In this document: piece by piece, positions 55,510 to 62,919 of the stretch
How the letters are laid out: each line of letters begins with the position of its first letter
Numbering within the stretch: position 1 is the first letter of the stretch
NCBI GenBank assembly: GCA_002344355.1
Contig: DDTN01000041.1
Location: 528 to 64,527 of the forward strand
Source: Proteobacteria bacterium UBA2363
Lineage (GTDB): Bacteria > Pseudomonadota > Gammaproteobacteria > Xanthomonadales > UBA2363
DNA: 64,000 nt
Direction: 5' to 3'
Made by a program: the position numbers and the translations under genes
The notes under the pieces: generated by a model
Database searches by the model: none
Told to the model about the DNA's origin: nothing
What the model saw: the letters and a program-made list of their open reading frames with translations, nothing else

Positions 55510-55704
55510 TCATGATGCGGATCGCAGTGCCTTTCCGCTGCCCCAGCGCTGCCACGCCTTCTCGTGGAAGTGGAAGGCCAGGGTGTTGGCCAGCGGCTCG
55601 ACCAGGGCCAGTGCTCCCCCGAGCACCAGGCTGCCGGTCAGCAGCCAGCCCACCGTGAAGGCCACCAGGAAGTGCACGACGGCGAATGACAAGGTCTTGC
55701 GCAT
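55510..55704 (-). CDS. DUF2061 small membrane protein, Fur-controlled and leaderless (predicted)
   Basis: 64 aa, MRKTLSFAVVHFLVAFTVGW, LLTGSLVLGGALALVEPLAN, TLAFHFHEKAWQRWG: the DUF2061 family signature with two TM segments and C-terminal HFHEKxW. Function unknown. ATG at 55704 is preferred over 55722, which would lie within the promoter -10 and Fur-like site. A full TTGACA-N16-TATCAT promoter ends seven nt before the ATG, so the mRNA should be leaderless. Confidence 0.88.
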   Translation of the reverse strand: MRKTLSFAVVHFLVAFTVGWLLTGSLVLGGALALVEPLANTLAFHFHEKAWQRWGSGKALRSAS

Positions 55705-55707
55705 GAC

Positions 55708-55739
55708 GGGAATGATAACCATTCGCGTTTAGGTGTCAA
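55708..55739 (-). promoter_or_regulatory. Sigma-70 promoter with Fur-box-like palindrome
   Basis: Minus strand: perfect TTGACA (-35, 55734-55739), 16-nt spacer, TATCAT (-10, 55712-55717). A Fur-like palindrome, plus-strand AATGATAACCATT core (55711-55723), matches 14 of 19 positions of GATAATGATAATCATTATC across 55708-55726 and covers the -10. Fur repression of the DUF2061 gene is inferred. Confidence 0.72.
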
Positions 55740-55930
55740 GAGCGGGCGCAGGACCCGGGCGGTCAGGGAACACGTCCGGGCAACCGGACGGGTCGTTCCG
55801 ATCACGGCGCACACGGCTGCGGGCGTCCGGGACACTCCGACGCAGGTAGCCCGGTCCCGCCCCGCCCCGGCCGCATCGGCGGCAACCGGAAACCCGCCAG
55901 GCCGGAGGGGGATCGGGTCACGCATCGTTC

Positions 55931-55954
55931 CCCGATCCCGATCCCGATCCCGGG
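55931..55954. repeat. (CCCGAT)3 tandem repeat in C-rich tract
   Basis: Three CCCGAT units and CCCGGG, followed by further C-runs to about 55995. Minus strand is G-run rich, like the heptad array near sodB (4464-4533) but with a 6-bp unit. Confidence 0.8.
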
Positions 55955-56010
55955 CCCCCGCGCTCCTTTTCCCGGTCCCCTGTCCCCGCGCCCGCCCCAT
56001 CGGCGGACAC

Positions 56011-56517
56011 CTAGCGTCCCAACGGCCGACGGACCAGCTGCAGCCTGTCGCGCCAGTACGGGGCGTCCAGACGGTCCAGGCGCACCGTGCCGCCGCTGCT
56101 CGGCGCATGCACGAAGCGGCCCTCGCCGACATAGATGCCGGCATGGTCGGGCCGCCGCCGGGAGGTCGAGAAGAACACCAGGTCGCCGCTGCGCATGCGC
56201 CGCACGGGGATCTCCGGTCCCGCCGCTTCGGCCAGGCCAGCGACCGTCCGCGGCAGCGCCAGACCGGCGCCCTCCCGGTAGACGTGGCCGATCAGGCCGC
56301 TGCAGTCGAACCCGCCGGCCGGCGTGTTGCCGCCGTACCGGTAGGGCGTGCCGACCAGGCCCAGCGCGCCGATGGTGACGCTCTGGGCCAGCCGCTCGGC
56401 ATCGCCCCGGACCAGGGCCGGCTGCGTGGCCACCCGTTCGTCGCGCACGGGCGCGCGTCCGCACGCGGCCAGCAGGGCGGGCAACACCAGCAGCGCGAGC
56501 AGGCGGACGGCGATCAT
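56011..56517 (-). CDS. NlpC/P60 family lipoprotein endopeptidase
   Basis: 168-residue lipoprotein: signal peptide VRLLALLVLPALLAAC with lipobox LAAC (C19), then an NlpC/P60 domain cleaving peptidoglycan stem peptides. Catalytic C72 (GGFDCSGLIGHVY), H125 (DHAGIYVG) and third residue H137 (FVHAP). Normal small-enzyme length. Probably anchored in the outer membrane facing the periplasm. Minus-strand monocistronic unit, 49 bp after the pirin gene. Confidence 0.93.
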   Translation of the reverse strand: MIAVRLLALLVLPALLAACGRAPVRDERVATQPALVRGDAERLAQSVTIGALGLVGTPYRYGGNTPAGGFDCSGLIGHVYREGAGLALPRTVAGLAEAAGPEIPVRRMRSGDLVFFSTSRRRPDHAGIYVGEGRFVHAPSSGGTVRLDRLDAPYWRDRLQLVRRPLGR

Positions 56518-56566
56518 CGCCGGCGAGCATCGGCGGGCGCCGATGCCCGGTCAAGCGCTGCCGCGG

Positions 56567-57421
56567 TCAGAACCGGCCGGCCTGGTAGTCGGCGACCGCC
56601 TGGCGCAGTTCCTCCTCGGTGTTCATCACGAACGGCCCGTAGTGCGCCACCGGCTCGCGCAGCGGCCGCCCCGCGATGATCAGCGCGCGGGCGTCGGCAT
56701 CGGCGTCGGCGCGCAGCAGCACATCGCCCTCGCCGGTGAGCACCGCGAGGCGACGCGCCGGCATCGCCTGGCCCTCGCCGGCCAGCGTGAACCGGCCACT
56801 GACCCCGTGCACCAGCACGGTGTGCCCGGTCGGCGGCGTCCAGCGCAGGGCCTGGCCGGCGGGCAGGCTGACGTCCAGGTAGACCGGCTGCGTCGGCCGT
56901 GCGGTCACCGGCCCCTCCACCTCGCCGAAGCGCCCGGCCAGCACCCGGACCCGGCCGCCGCCCTCGAGGTCCACTTCCGGGATCCGCGCGGCGGCGATGT
57001 CCTGGTAGCCCGGTTCGGCCATCTTCTCGCCGGCGGGCAGGTTGACCCAGAGCTGGTAGCCCCACATCAGGCCGTCCTCCTGCTGCGGCATCTCCTCGTG
57101 GACGATGCCGCGGCCGGCGGTCATCCACTGCAGGCTGCCGGGGCCGAGGTCGCCGGTGTTGCCCTTGTTGTCGCCGTGGCGCATGCGGCCGGCCAGCATG
57201 TAGGTGACCGTCTCGAAGCCCCGGTGCGGATGCGGCGGAAAGCCGGCGATCCAGTCGGCGGCGACGTCCGAGCGGAACTCGTCGAACAGCAGGAAGGGGT
57301 CGGTCAGGCGGGCGGTGCGCGGGTCCAGCACCCGGGTCAGCTTGACGCCGCCGCCATCCTCGGCGGCGCGCCCGTCCATGACGTAGCCGATGCGGCGGAG
57401 CGGGGCGGTGGTTGCGGTCAT
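56567..57421 (-). CDS. Pirin family protein
   Basis: 284-residue double-cupin. N-terminal metal ligands H64 and H66 (PPHPHRGFETVTYM), H108 and E110 (GRGIVHEEMP), as in pirin/quercetinase. Bacterial pirins may have quercetin 2,3-dioxygenase or redox functions; the substrate is not decided here. GGVKLTRVLDP and LLFDEFRSD at the N-terminus, GRFGEVEGPV and PLREPVAHYGPFVMNT at the C-terminus. Divergent from a LysR gene with a shared control region of 127 bp, and likely to be its target. Confidence 0.93.
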   Translation of the reverse strand: MTATTAPLRRIGYVMDGRAAEDGGGVKLTRVLDPRTARLTDPFLLFDEFRSDVAADWIAGFPPHPHRGFETVTYMLAGRMRHGDNKGNTGDLGPGSLQWMTAGRGIVHEEMPQQEDGLMWGYQLWVNLPAGEKMAEPGYQDIAAARIPEVDLEGGGRVRVLAGRFGEVEGPVTARPTQPVYLDVSLPAGQALRWTPPTGHTVLVHGVSGRFTLAGEGQAMPARRLAVLTGEGDVLLRADADADARALIIAGRPLREPVAHYGPFVMNTEEELRQAVADYQAGRF

Positions 57422-57548
57422 TGCAGGACTCCTGTCGAGGGGGCGGGGCCCTGACGGCCCTCGCCCCGGGTGGGTATCGCCATGATAGGTCGATTGACTT
57501 CATTGAAAAGTGCGTATATCTGGTCTTGATGATCGACCATATGGATGA
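57422..57548. promoter_or_regulatory. Divergent pirin/LysR control region
   Basis: AT-rich for this genome. For pirin (minus): TTTTCA (57504-57509), 16 nt, TATCAT (57482-57487). For lysR (plus): TTGACT (57494-57499) with TATATC at 57515-57520, short spacing. A GGTCGAT/ATCGACC pair (57489-57495 and 57532-57538) and CTTCATTGAA are candidate LysR operator half-sites. Confidence 0.55.
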
Positions 57549-58457
57549 ATGGCCATGCGCGTGAGCCTGGACCACTGGCGCACCCTGATCGCCGTCGTGG
57601 ATGCCGGCGGCCACGCCCAGGCCGCGGCCCGGCTGCATCGCAGCCAGTCGGCGGTCACCCACGGCATCGGCCAGATGCAGCGCCTGCTGGGCGTCGAGCT
57701 GTTCCGCACCGAGGGCCGGCGCGCCCGTCTGACCGCCGCCGGCGAGGCGCTGCTGCGGCGCGCGCGCCGGATCGTCGCCGAGGCCGATGCCGCCCAGGCG
57801 CTGGCCGACGACCTGGCGCGCGGCTGGGAGCCGGAAGTCCGCCTGGCGGTCGACGCCGCGTTCCCCGCGGCCTGGCTGGTGCTGGCGCTGCAGCGTTTCG
57901 CACCGGACTGCCAGGGCACCCGTCTGGTGCTCGACGAGGTGGTGATGTCGGGTGCCGACGAAGCCCTGCTCGAGGGCCGCGCCGACCTCGCGGTGGCCAC
58001 CGTGGTGCCGCCCGGATTCGTCGGCGCGAAGCTGGTCGAGATCGAGTTCGTCGCGGTGGTCGGCGCCGGCCATCCGCTGGCCGGGCGCGGCGGCCTGGGC
58101 CTGGAGGAACTGCGCGGCGAACGCCAGGTGGTGATCGCCGACTCCGGCCGCCGCCTGCGCCGCGACGCCGGCTGGCTGGGCGCCGACCAGCGCTTCACCG
58201 TGGCGCAGCCGGCCACCGCCGCGCGCCTGGTGCGTGCCGGGCTGGGCTTCGCCTGGCTGCCCCGGCACCTGGTTGCCGCCGATCTCGCCGACGGCGCCCT
58301 GGTCGAGATCGACCTCGCCCAGGGCCGCAGCCGCACGGTGCCGCTGCACCTGGTGCTGGCGCGCGGCGAGGAGGCCGGGCCGGCGGCGCAGGCGCTGGCG
58401 GAGCGGATCCGGCAGGTGGTGGCGGACGCCGCCGTCGCGCCGCTGGCGTTACCATGA
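57549..58457 (+). CDS. LysR-type transcriptional regulator
   Basis: 302-residue LTTR (ATG at 57549, or 57555). N-terminal winged HTH: LDHWRTLIAVVDAGGHAQAAARLHRSQSAVTHGIGQM (split), GVELFRTEGRRARLTAAGEALL. Periplasmic-binding-like effector domain with strands VRLAVDAAFPA, DLAVATVVP, FVAVVGAGHPLAG and VRAGLGFAWLPRHLV. Divergent from pirin gene, so it most likely autoregulates and controls pirin in response to an unknown ligand. Confidence 0.93.
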   Translation: MAMRVSLDHWRTLIAVVDAGGHAQAAARLHRSQSAVTHGIGQMQRLLGVELFRTEGRRARLTAAGEALLRRARRIVAEADAAQALADDLARGWEPEVRLAVDAAFPAAWLVLALQRFAPDCQGTRLVLDEVVMSGADEALLEGRADLAVATVVPPGFVGAKLVEIEFVAVVGAGHPLAGRGGLGLEELRGERQVVIADSGRRLRRDAGWLGADQRFTVAQPATAARLVRAGLGFAWLPRHLVAADLADGALVEIDLAQGRSRTVPLHLVLARGEEAGPAAQALAERIRQVVADAAVAPLALP

Positions 58458-58481
58458 CGCACCCCCTCCGGCGAGTTTCCC

Positions 58482-58964
58482 ATGCAGGTCGAGAACAACC
58501 GCGTCGTCCGCTTCCACTACACCCTGTCCGTCCCCGGCGGCACCCAGATCGAAAGCTCGCGGGGCGGCACGCCGATGGCCGCGCTGTGGGGCGTCGGCGG
58601 CCTGATCCCCGGCGTCGAGCGTGCCCTGGCAGGCCGCAGCGCCGGCGACAGCTTCGAGGTGGAGGTCGCGCCGCAGGACGGCTACGGCGAGCGCCAGCCC
58701 GAGCTGGTGCAGCGGGTACCCAAGAAGTACTTCCGCGACGCCGCCCGCCTGAAGCCCGGCATGGTCACCGAACTCGGCACCCGGCAGGGGCCGCGCGCCG
58801 TGACCGTGCTCAAGGTCGGCCTCTCGGTGGTCGACGTCGACGGCAACCATCCGCTGGCCGGACGGACCCTCAACTTCGCGATCGAGGTGGTCGACGTCCG
58901 CGAGGCCACCGCCGAGGAGATCGCGCACGGCCACGTCCATGGCGAAGGCGGCGTGCACCACTGA
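58482..58964 (+). CDS. slyD: SlyD-like FKBP-type peptidyl-prolyl isomerase
   Basis: 160-residue cytosolic isomerase/chaperone. FKBP part: RFHYTLSVPGGTQIESS and GLIPGVERALAGRSAGDSFEVEVAPQDGYGER (split), then the IF domain (VQRVPKKYF, VTVLKVGLSVVDVDGNHPLAG) inserted, and TLNFAIEVVDVREAT. A short C-terminal His-rich end (HGHVHGEGGVHH) replaces the long metal-binding tail of E. coli SlyD. Family call firm, SlyD assignment likely. Confidence 0.9.
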   Translation: MQVENNRVVRFHYTLSVPGGTQIESSRGGTPMAALWGVGGLIPGVERALAGRSAGDSFEVEVAPQDGYGERQPELVQRVPKKYFRDAARLKPGMVTELGTRQGPRAVTVLKVGLSVVDVDGNHPLAGRTLNFAIEVVDVREATAEEIAHGHVHGEGGVHH

Positions 58965-59025
58965 CGCAGGCGTCGCGCCGGTCGGCGCAGGATCCCCACG
59001 AACTTCCGAAGCTACGGAGCCGGAC

Positions 59026-59493
59026 ATGGCAAGAGGCATCAATCCCTGGGTGGCGCTGGCGATCTCGCTGGCGCTGGTGGTCGCGGCCGCGCTGTTCGGC
59101 AGCCAGTTCATGCCGGGCGCCTGGTACGCGGCCCTGGCCAAGCCGGCCTGGACGCCGCCGAACTGGCTGTTCGGACCGGCGTGGACCACGCTCTACCTGC
59201 TGATGGCGCTGGCCGCCTGGAAGGTCTGGATCGCGGTGCGCCGGATCGATGCCGCCCTGGTGCTGTATCTCGTGCAGCTGGTGCTCAACGCGCTGTGGTC
59301 CTGGCTGTTCTTCGGACTGCAGCGCCCCGACCTGGCGCTGGCCGACATCGTCGTGCTCTGGCTGCTGATCCTGGCCACCGTCGTGCTGTTCTGGCGGCGC
59401 GACCGCCTGGCCGGCATGCTGCTGCTGCCCTACCTGGCCTGGGTCGGCTTCGCCACCGCGCTCAACCTGGCGATCTGGCGGCTCAATGCCTGA
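59026..59493 (+). CDS. tspO: TspO/MBR (tryptophan-rich sensory) family protein
   Basis: 155-residue five-TM protein. Signature FGSQFMPGAWYAALAKPAWTPPNW and FGPAWTTLYLLMALAAWKVW (parts), plus LVLNALWSWLFFGLQRPDLALADI and PYLAWVGFATALNLAIWRLN. TspO binds porphyrins/lipids and affects tetrapyrrole handling in some bacteria. The 3' end overlaps the next gene by eight bases. Confidence 0.93.
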   Translation: MARGINPWVALAISLALVVAAALFGSQFMPGAWYAALAKPAWTPPNWLFGPAWTTLYLLMALAAWKVWIAVRRIDAALVLYLVQLVLNALWSWLFFGLQRPDLALADIVVLWLLILATVVLFWRRDRLAGMLLLPYLAWVGFATALNLAIWRLNA

Positions 59494-60763
59494 AACCGAT
59501 GCAGGCGGCGCGCTGCCGGCGCAGGCGGACGTCGTCGTCGTCGGCGCCGGCATCATCGGCCTGGCCTGCGCCTGGTACCTGCTGGCCGCCGGCCGTGGCG
59601 TGATCCTGGTCGACGCCGGCAGCGCCGGCGGCGGCGCCTCGCACGGCAATTGCGGGACGATCACGCCCTCGCACGCGCCGCCGCTGGCCGAACCCGGCCT
59701 GCCCTGGCAGGTGCTGCGCTGGATGACCCGCGCCGACGCGCCCTTCTACCTGAAGCCGCGCTGGGACCCGGCGCTGTGGCGCTGGCTGCTGATGGCGCTG
59801 CGGCGCTGCAACCGGGACGATTTCGAGCGCACCGCGGCGATCCGCGGGGCCCTGCTGCTGGAGTCGCGCGACCGGCTCGCCGGCCTGCTCGCCGAGGCCG
59901 GCATCGACTGCGGCTTCGAGCGCCGCGGCACCCTGTGCGTGATGCGCACGCGCGCCGCGTTCGACGCCAGCGCCGGCCATGCCCGCGTGCTGGAGCGCCT
60001 GGGCATGCCGATCGAGGCCCTGCACGGCGCCCAGGTGCAGGCGGTGGAGCCGGCGCTGCTCGACGAGGTCCGGCACGCCTGGCTGCAGCCGCAGGACGGC
60101 CACCTGCGCCCCGACCGCCTGGCCGCCGGCCTGCTCGGCGCGGTCCGCGCGCGCGGCGCGCGCCTGCTCGAGAACCTCGCGGTGCGGGATTTTGCGCGCG
60201 AAGGCGGCCGGGTCGTCGGCATCGACCACGACGGCGGCAGGATCCGCGCGCAGGCGGTGGTGCTGGCGGCCGGCGCCTGGTCGCCGCTGCTGGCGCGACG
60301 GCTCGGCCTGCGCCTGCCGGTGCAGCCCGGCAAGGGCTACTCGGTCACCTTCGACCGGCCGGCGCGGGCGCCGGCGATCCCGCTGGTGCTGGAGGAACGC
60401 AGCGTCTGCGTGACCACCTGGGCCGACGGCTACCGCCTGGGCAGCACCATGGAGTTCTCCGGCTACGATGCCAGTCTCAACCCGGTGCGCCTGGCCGCCC
60501 TGCGCCGCGCCGCCGCGGAGTACCTGCACGAGCCCGAGGGTCCTGCGATGCGCGAGGAATGGTACGGCTGGCGACCGATGTCCCCCGACGACCTGCCCCT
60601 GGTCGGGCCGCTGCGGCGGCACCCGGGGCTGTGGCTGGCGACCGGCCACGGCATGCTCGGGGTCAGCCTGGCGGCGGTGACCGGCGCCCTGGTCGCCGAC
60701 CAGGTGCAGGGGCGCGCGCCGGCCGCGCTCGCCGCGCCGGTGTCGCCCGACCGCTTCGGCTGA
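59486..60763 (+). CDS. FAD-dependent D-amino-acid dehydrogenase/oxidase (DadA-like)
   Basis: 425-residue flavoprotein. N-terminal dinucleotide fold VVVVGAGIIGLACAWYLLAA with GxGxxG, then ASHGNCGTITPSH, VVLAAGAWSPLLARRLGLRLPVQPGKGYS, EEWYGWRPMSPDDLPLVGPL and ATGHGMLGVSLAAVTG, as in DadA and related amine oxidoreductases. Substrate (D-amino acid, hydroxyproline isomer or other) is not clear. Overlaps tspO by eight bases, suggesting coupling; nnrDE follows after six bases. Confidence 0.87.
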   Translation: MPETDAGGALPAQADVVVVGAGIIGLACAWYLLAAGRGVILVDAGSAGGGASHGNCGTITPSHAPPLAEPGLPWQVLRWMTRADAPFYLKPRWDPALWRWLLMALRRCNRDDFERTAAIRGALLLESRDRLAGLLAEAGIDCGFERRGTLCVMRTRAAFDASAGHARVLERLGMPIEALHGAQVQAVEPALLDEVRHAWLQPQDGHLRPDRLAAGLLGAVRARGARLLENLAVRDFAREGGRVVGIDHDGGRIRAQAVVLAAGAWSPLLARRLGLRLPVQPGKGYSVTFDRPARAPAIPLVLEERSVCVTTWADGYRLGSTMEFSGYDASLNPVRLAALRRAAAEYLHEPEGPAMREEWYGWRPMSPDDLPLVGPLRRHPGLWLATGHGMLGVSLAAVTGALVADQVQGRAPAALAAPVSPDRFG

Positions 60764-60769
60764 GCCGCG

Positions 60770-62230
60770 ATGGCCCGCGCCCTCTACGACGTCGCCCAGG
60801 TGCGCGCCTTCGAGGCGATCCTGGCCAGCCGCCACGGCATCGACGGCGAGGCGCTGATGGAGCGCGCCGGCGTCGCCGCCGCCCGCGTCGTGCGCGTGCA
60901 CTGGCCCGAGGCGCGCCGGATCCTGGTGGCGGCCGGCCCGGGCAACAACGGCGGCGACGGCTACGTGCTCGCGCGCCTGCTCGCCGCTGCCGGTCGCGAG
61001 GTGGCGGTGCTGGCGCCGCGGCCGCCCGGCAGCGCCCTGGCCCGGGCGGCGGCGACCCGCCTGCACGAGGCCGGCGGCCGGATCCTCGACTGGCAGCCGG
61101 GGCAGGCGCTGCCCGAGGCCGACCTGGTGGTCGACGCGCTGTTCGGCATCGGCCTGACCCGGGCCCCGGAAGGGCCGCTGGCCGCGCTCATCGAGACCCT
61201 TGCCGCGCACGCGCGACCGGTCCTGGCGCTGGACCTGCCCAGCGGCCTGAACGGCGACACCGGTGCGGTCGCCGGCCCGGTGCTGCCGGCCAGCCGCACC
61301 CTCGCCCTGCTGGCCGACAAGCCCGGCCTGCACACCGGTCGCGGCCCGGCCCTGGCCGGCGCGGTCCAGGTCGACGACCTGGGCTGCGCCGGGCTGCACG
61401 CCGGCGACACCGCCTTCAGCCTGCTGGAGCCGGGCGACCTCGCGACCCTGGTGCCGGCGCGCCGCCGCGATGCCCACAAGGGCGATGGCGGCCACCTGCT
61501 GGTGGTCGGCGGCGACGCCGGCATGACCGGCGCCGTGCGCCTGGCCGGCCACGCCGCCCTGCGCGCCGGCGCCGGCCGCGTCAGCATCGCGACCCGCGCC
61601 GAGCACCTGGCCGTGGTCGCGGCCGAGCGCCCCGAGCTGATGGTGCATGCCGTGGAATCGGTGACGGCGCTTCGCGCCCTGCTGGAACGCTGCGATGGCG
61701 TGGTCGCCGGACCGGGCATGGGCCAGGGCCCCTGGGCCCGCACCCTGCTGCCGGTCCTGCTCGCCGCCGGCCGGCCGCTGCTGCTCGACGCCGACGCCCT
61801 CAACATCGTCGCCGACCGCGGCCTGGCGCTGCCGCCCGGCTGCGTGCTGACCCCGCATCCGGGCGAGGCCGCGCGCCTGCTCGGCGTCGGCGTCGCGCGC
61901 ATCGAGGCCGACCGGCCGGGCGCCGCACGTGCCCTGGCCAACCAGCACGAAGCGGTGGTGGTGCTCAAGGGCGCCGGCACCGTGATCGACGATGGCGGCC
62001 ACCGCCACATCTGCACGGCCGGCAATCCCGGCATGGCCACGGCCGGCACCGGCGATGTCCTGGCCGGCATCATCGGCGCCCTGCGCGGCCAGGGCCTGGA
62101 GGCCGGCGCGGCCGCCTGCGCCGGCGTGCTGGCCCACGCGCTGGCCGGCGACCGGGTGGCCCGTGCCGGCCAGCGCGGCCTGCTCGCCGGCGATCTGGTC
62201 GCGGCCCTGCCCGCGGTGCTGCCGGCGTGA
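60770..62230 (+). CDS. nnrD: Bifunctional NAD(P)H-hydrate epimerase / ADP-dependent dehydratase
   Basis: 486-residue repair enzyme for damaged NAD(P)HX. N-terminal epimerase (NnrE/YjeF_N): GPGNNGGDGYVLARLL, DALFGIGLTR, LALDLPSGLNGDTG. C-terminal dehydratase (NnrD, ribokinase-like): KGDGGHLLVVGGDAGMTGAV, LTPHPGEAARLLG, and NPGMATAGTGDVLAGIIGAL with the catalytic GTGD. Gene pair with tsaE is conserved in many proteobacteria; the stop overlaps the tsaE GTG. Confidence 0.95.
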   Translation: MARALYDVAQVRAFEAILASRHGIDGEALMERAGVAAARVVRVHWPEARRILVAAGPGNNGGDGYVLARLLAAAGREVAVLAPRPPGSALARAAATRLHEAGGRILDWQPGQALPEADLVVDALFGIGLTRAPEGPLAALIETLAAHARPVLALDLPSGLNGDTGAVAGPVLPASRTLALLADKPGLHTGRGPALAGAVQVDDLGCAGLHAGDTAFSLLEPGDLATLVPARRRDAHKGDGGHLLVVGGDAGMTGAVRLAGHAALRAGAGRVSIATRAEHLAVVAAERPELMVHAVESVTALRALLERCDGVVAGPGMGQGPWARTLLPVLLAAGRPLLLDADALNIVADRGLALPPGCVLTPHPGEAARLLGVGVARIEADRPGAARALANQHEAVVVLKGAGTVIDDGGHRHICTAGNPGMATAGTGDVLAGIIGALRGQGLEAGAAACAGVLAHALAGDRVARAGQRGLLAGDLVAALPAVLPA

Positions 62231-62682
62231 CCGCCGCGCTGGCGCTGCCCGATGTCGAGGCGACCGCGGCGCTGGGCGCGCGGCTGGCGCCGCTGCTGGC
62301 CGGCGGCGGCCTGGTCGCCCTGCGCGGCGAACTCGGGGCCGGCAAGACCAGCCTGGTCCGCGCCGTCCTGCAGGCGATGGGCCACGCGGGCGCGGTGCGC
62401 AGTCCGACCTATGCCCTGGCCGAGCCCTACCTGATCGGCGGGCTGGAGGTCTGGCACCTGGACCTGTACCGGATCGCCGATCCCCAGGAGCTGGAGCTGC
62501 TCGGCCTGCGCGACTGGCTGCGCCCGGGCGTCCTGGTCCTGGTCGAGTGGCCCGAGCGGGCCGCCGGCTGGCTGCCGCCGGCCGACCTCGAGGTGCTGCT
62601 CGAGCACGACGGCGAGGGCCGGCGCGTGCACCTGTCGGGGCCGCTGGCCTCGCGTCTCGAGCCGGTCGCCGCGCGCGCCTGA
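62227..62682 (+). CDS. tsaE: TsaE, tRNA threonylcarbamoyladenosine biosynthesis ATPase
   Basis: 151-residue P-loop ATPase of the TsaBDE complex making t6A37 on tRNAs. Walker A LRGELGAGKTSLVRAVLQ, SPTYALAEPY, WHLDLYRI, and the conserved DWLRPGVLVLVEWPERA near the C-terminus. GTG start overlaps nnrDE stop (GTGA). amiB, the usual next gene, is missing; a 237-bp gap then the peptidase follow, with nothing recognised in the gap beyond a TAACCT -10-like hexamer at 62883-62888. Confidence 0.95.
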   Translation: MTAALALPDVEATAALGARLAPLLAGGGLVALRGELGAGKTSLVRAVLQAMGHAGAVRSPTYALAEPYLIGGLEVWHLDLYRIADPQELELLGLRDWLRPGVLVLVEWPERAAGWLPPADLEVLLEHDGEGRRVHLSGPLASRLEPVAARA

Positions 62683-62919
62683 TCGTCGCGGACCGGGGTC
62701 GCATCGCCGGATCGCGGCGGCGCCCGGGGTTCCGGTCCGCTGCGCCCGCCCTGGCCGGGCGCCCGCCGTGAAGGTGCCCTTGCCGCCACCAGGCGCCACG
62801 ACGGCGTGCGACGCGCCGCGCAGGCTCGCCCAGCCGAGCGGGACGGGCGGCGGTCGCCCCGCGACGGCGCCGTCGCCCGGGTTAACCTGAGCGGCCGATC
62901 CCCGACGCCCGAGGCCGCC

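Larger units (their letters stand above)
55705..56010. other. Intergenic region with Fur-type promoter and C-rich repeats
   Basis: About 300 bp between the DUF2061 start and NlpC/P60 stop. From left: Fur-like box and promoter, a 7-bp GNRA-type hairpin (CGTCCGG-GCAA-CCGGACG, 55773-55790), then the tandem CCCGAT tract and more C-runs to about 55995. No gene seen. Confidence 0.8.

Noticed and set aside
59483..62704. Minus-strand open frame of about 1070 codons opposite the amino-acid oxidase, nnrDE and tsaE
   Set aside because: No domain motifs and antisense-like composition; the plus-strand genes carry clear catalytic motifs.
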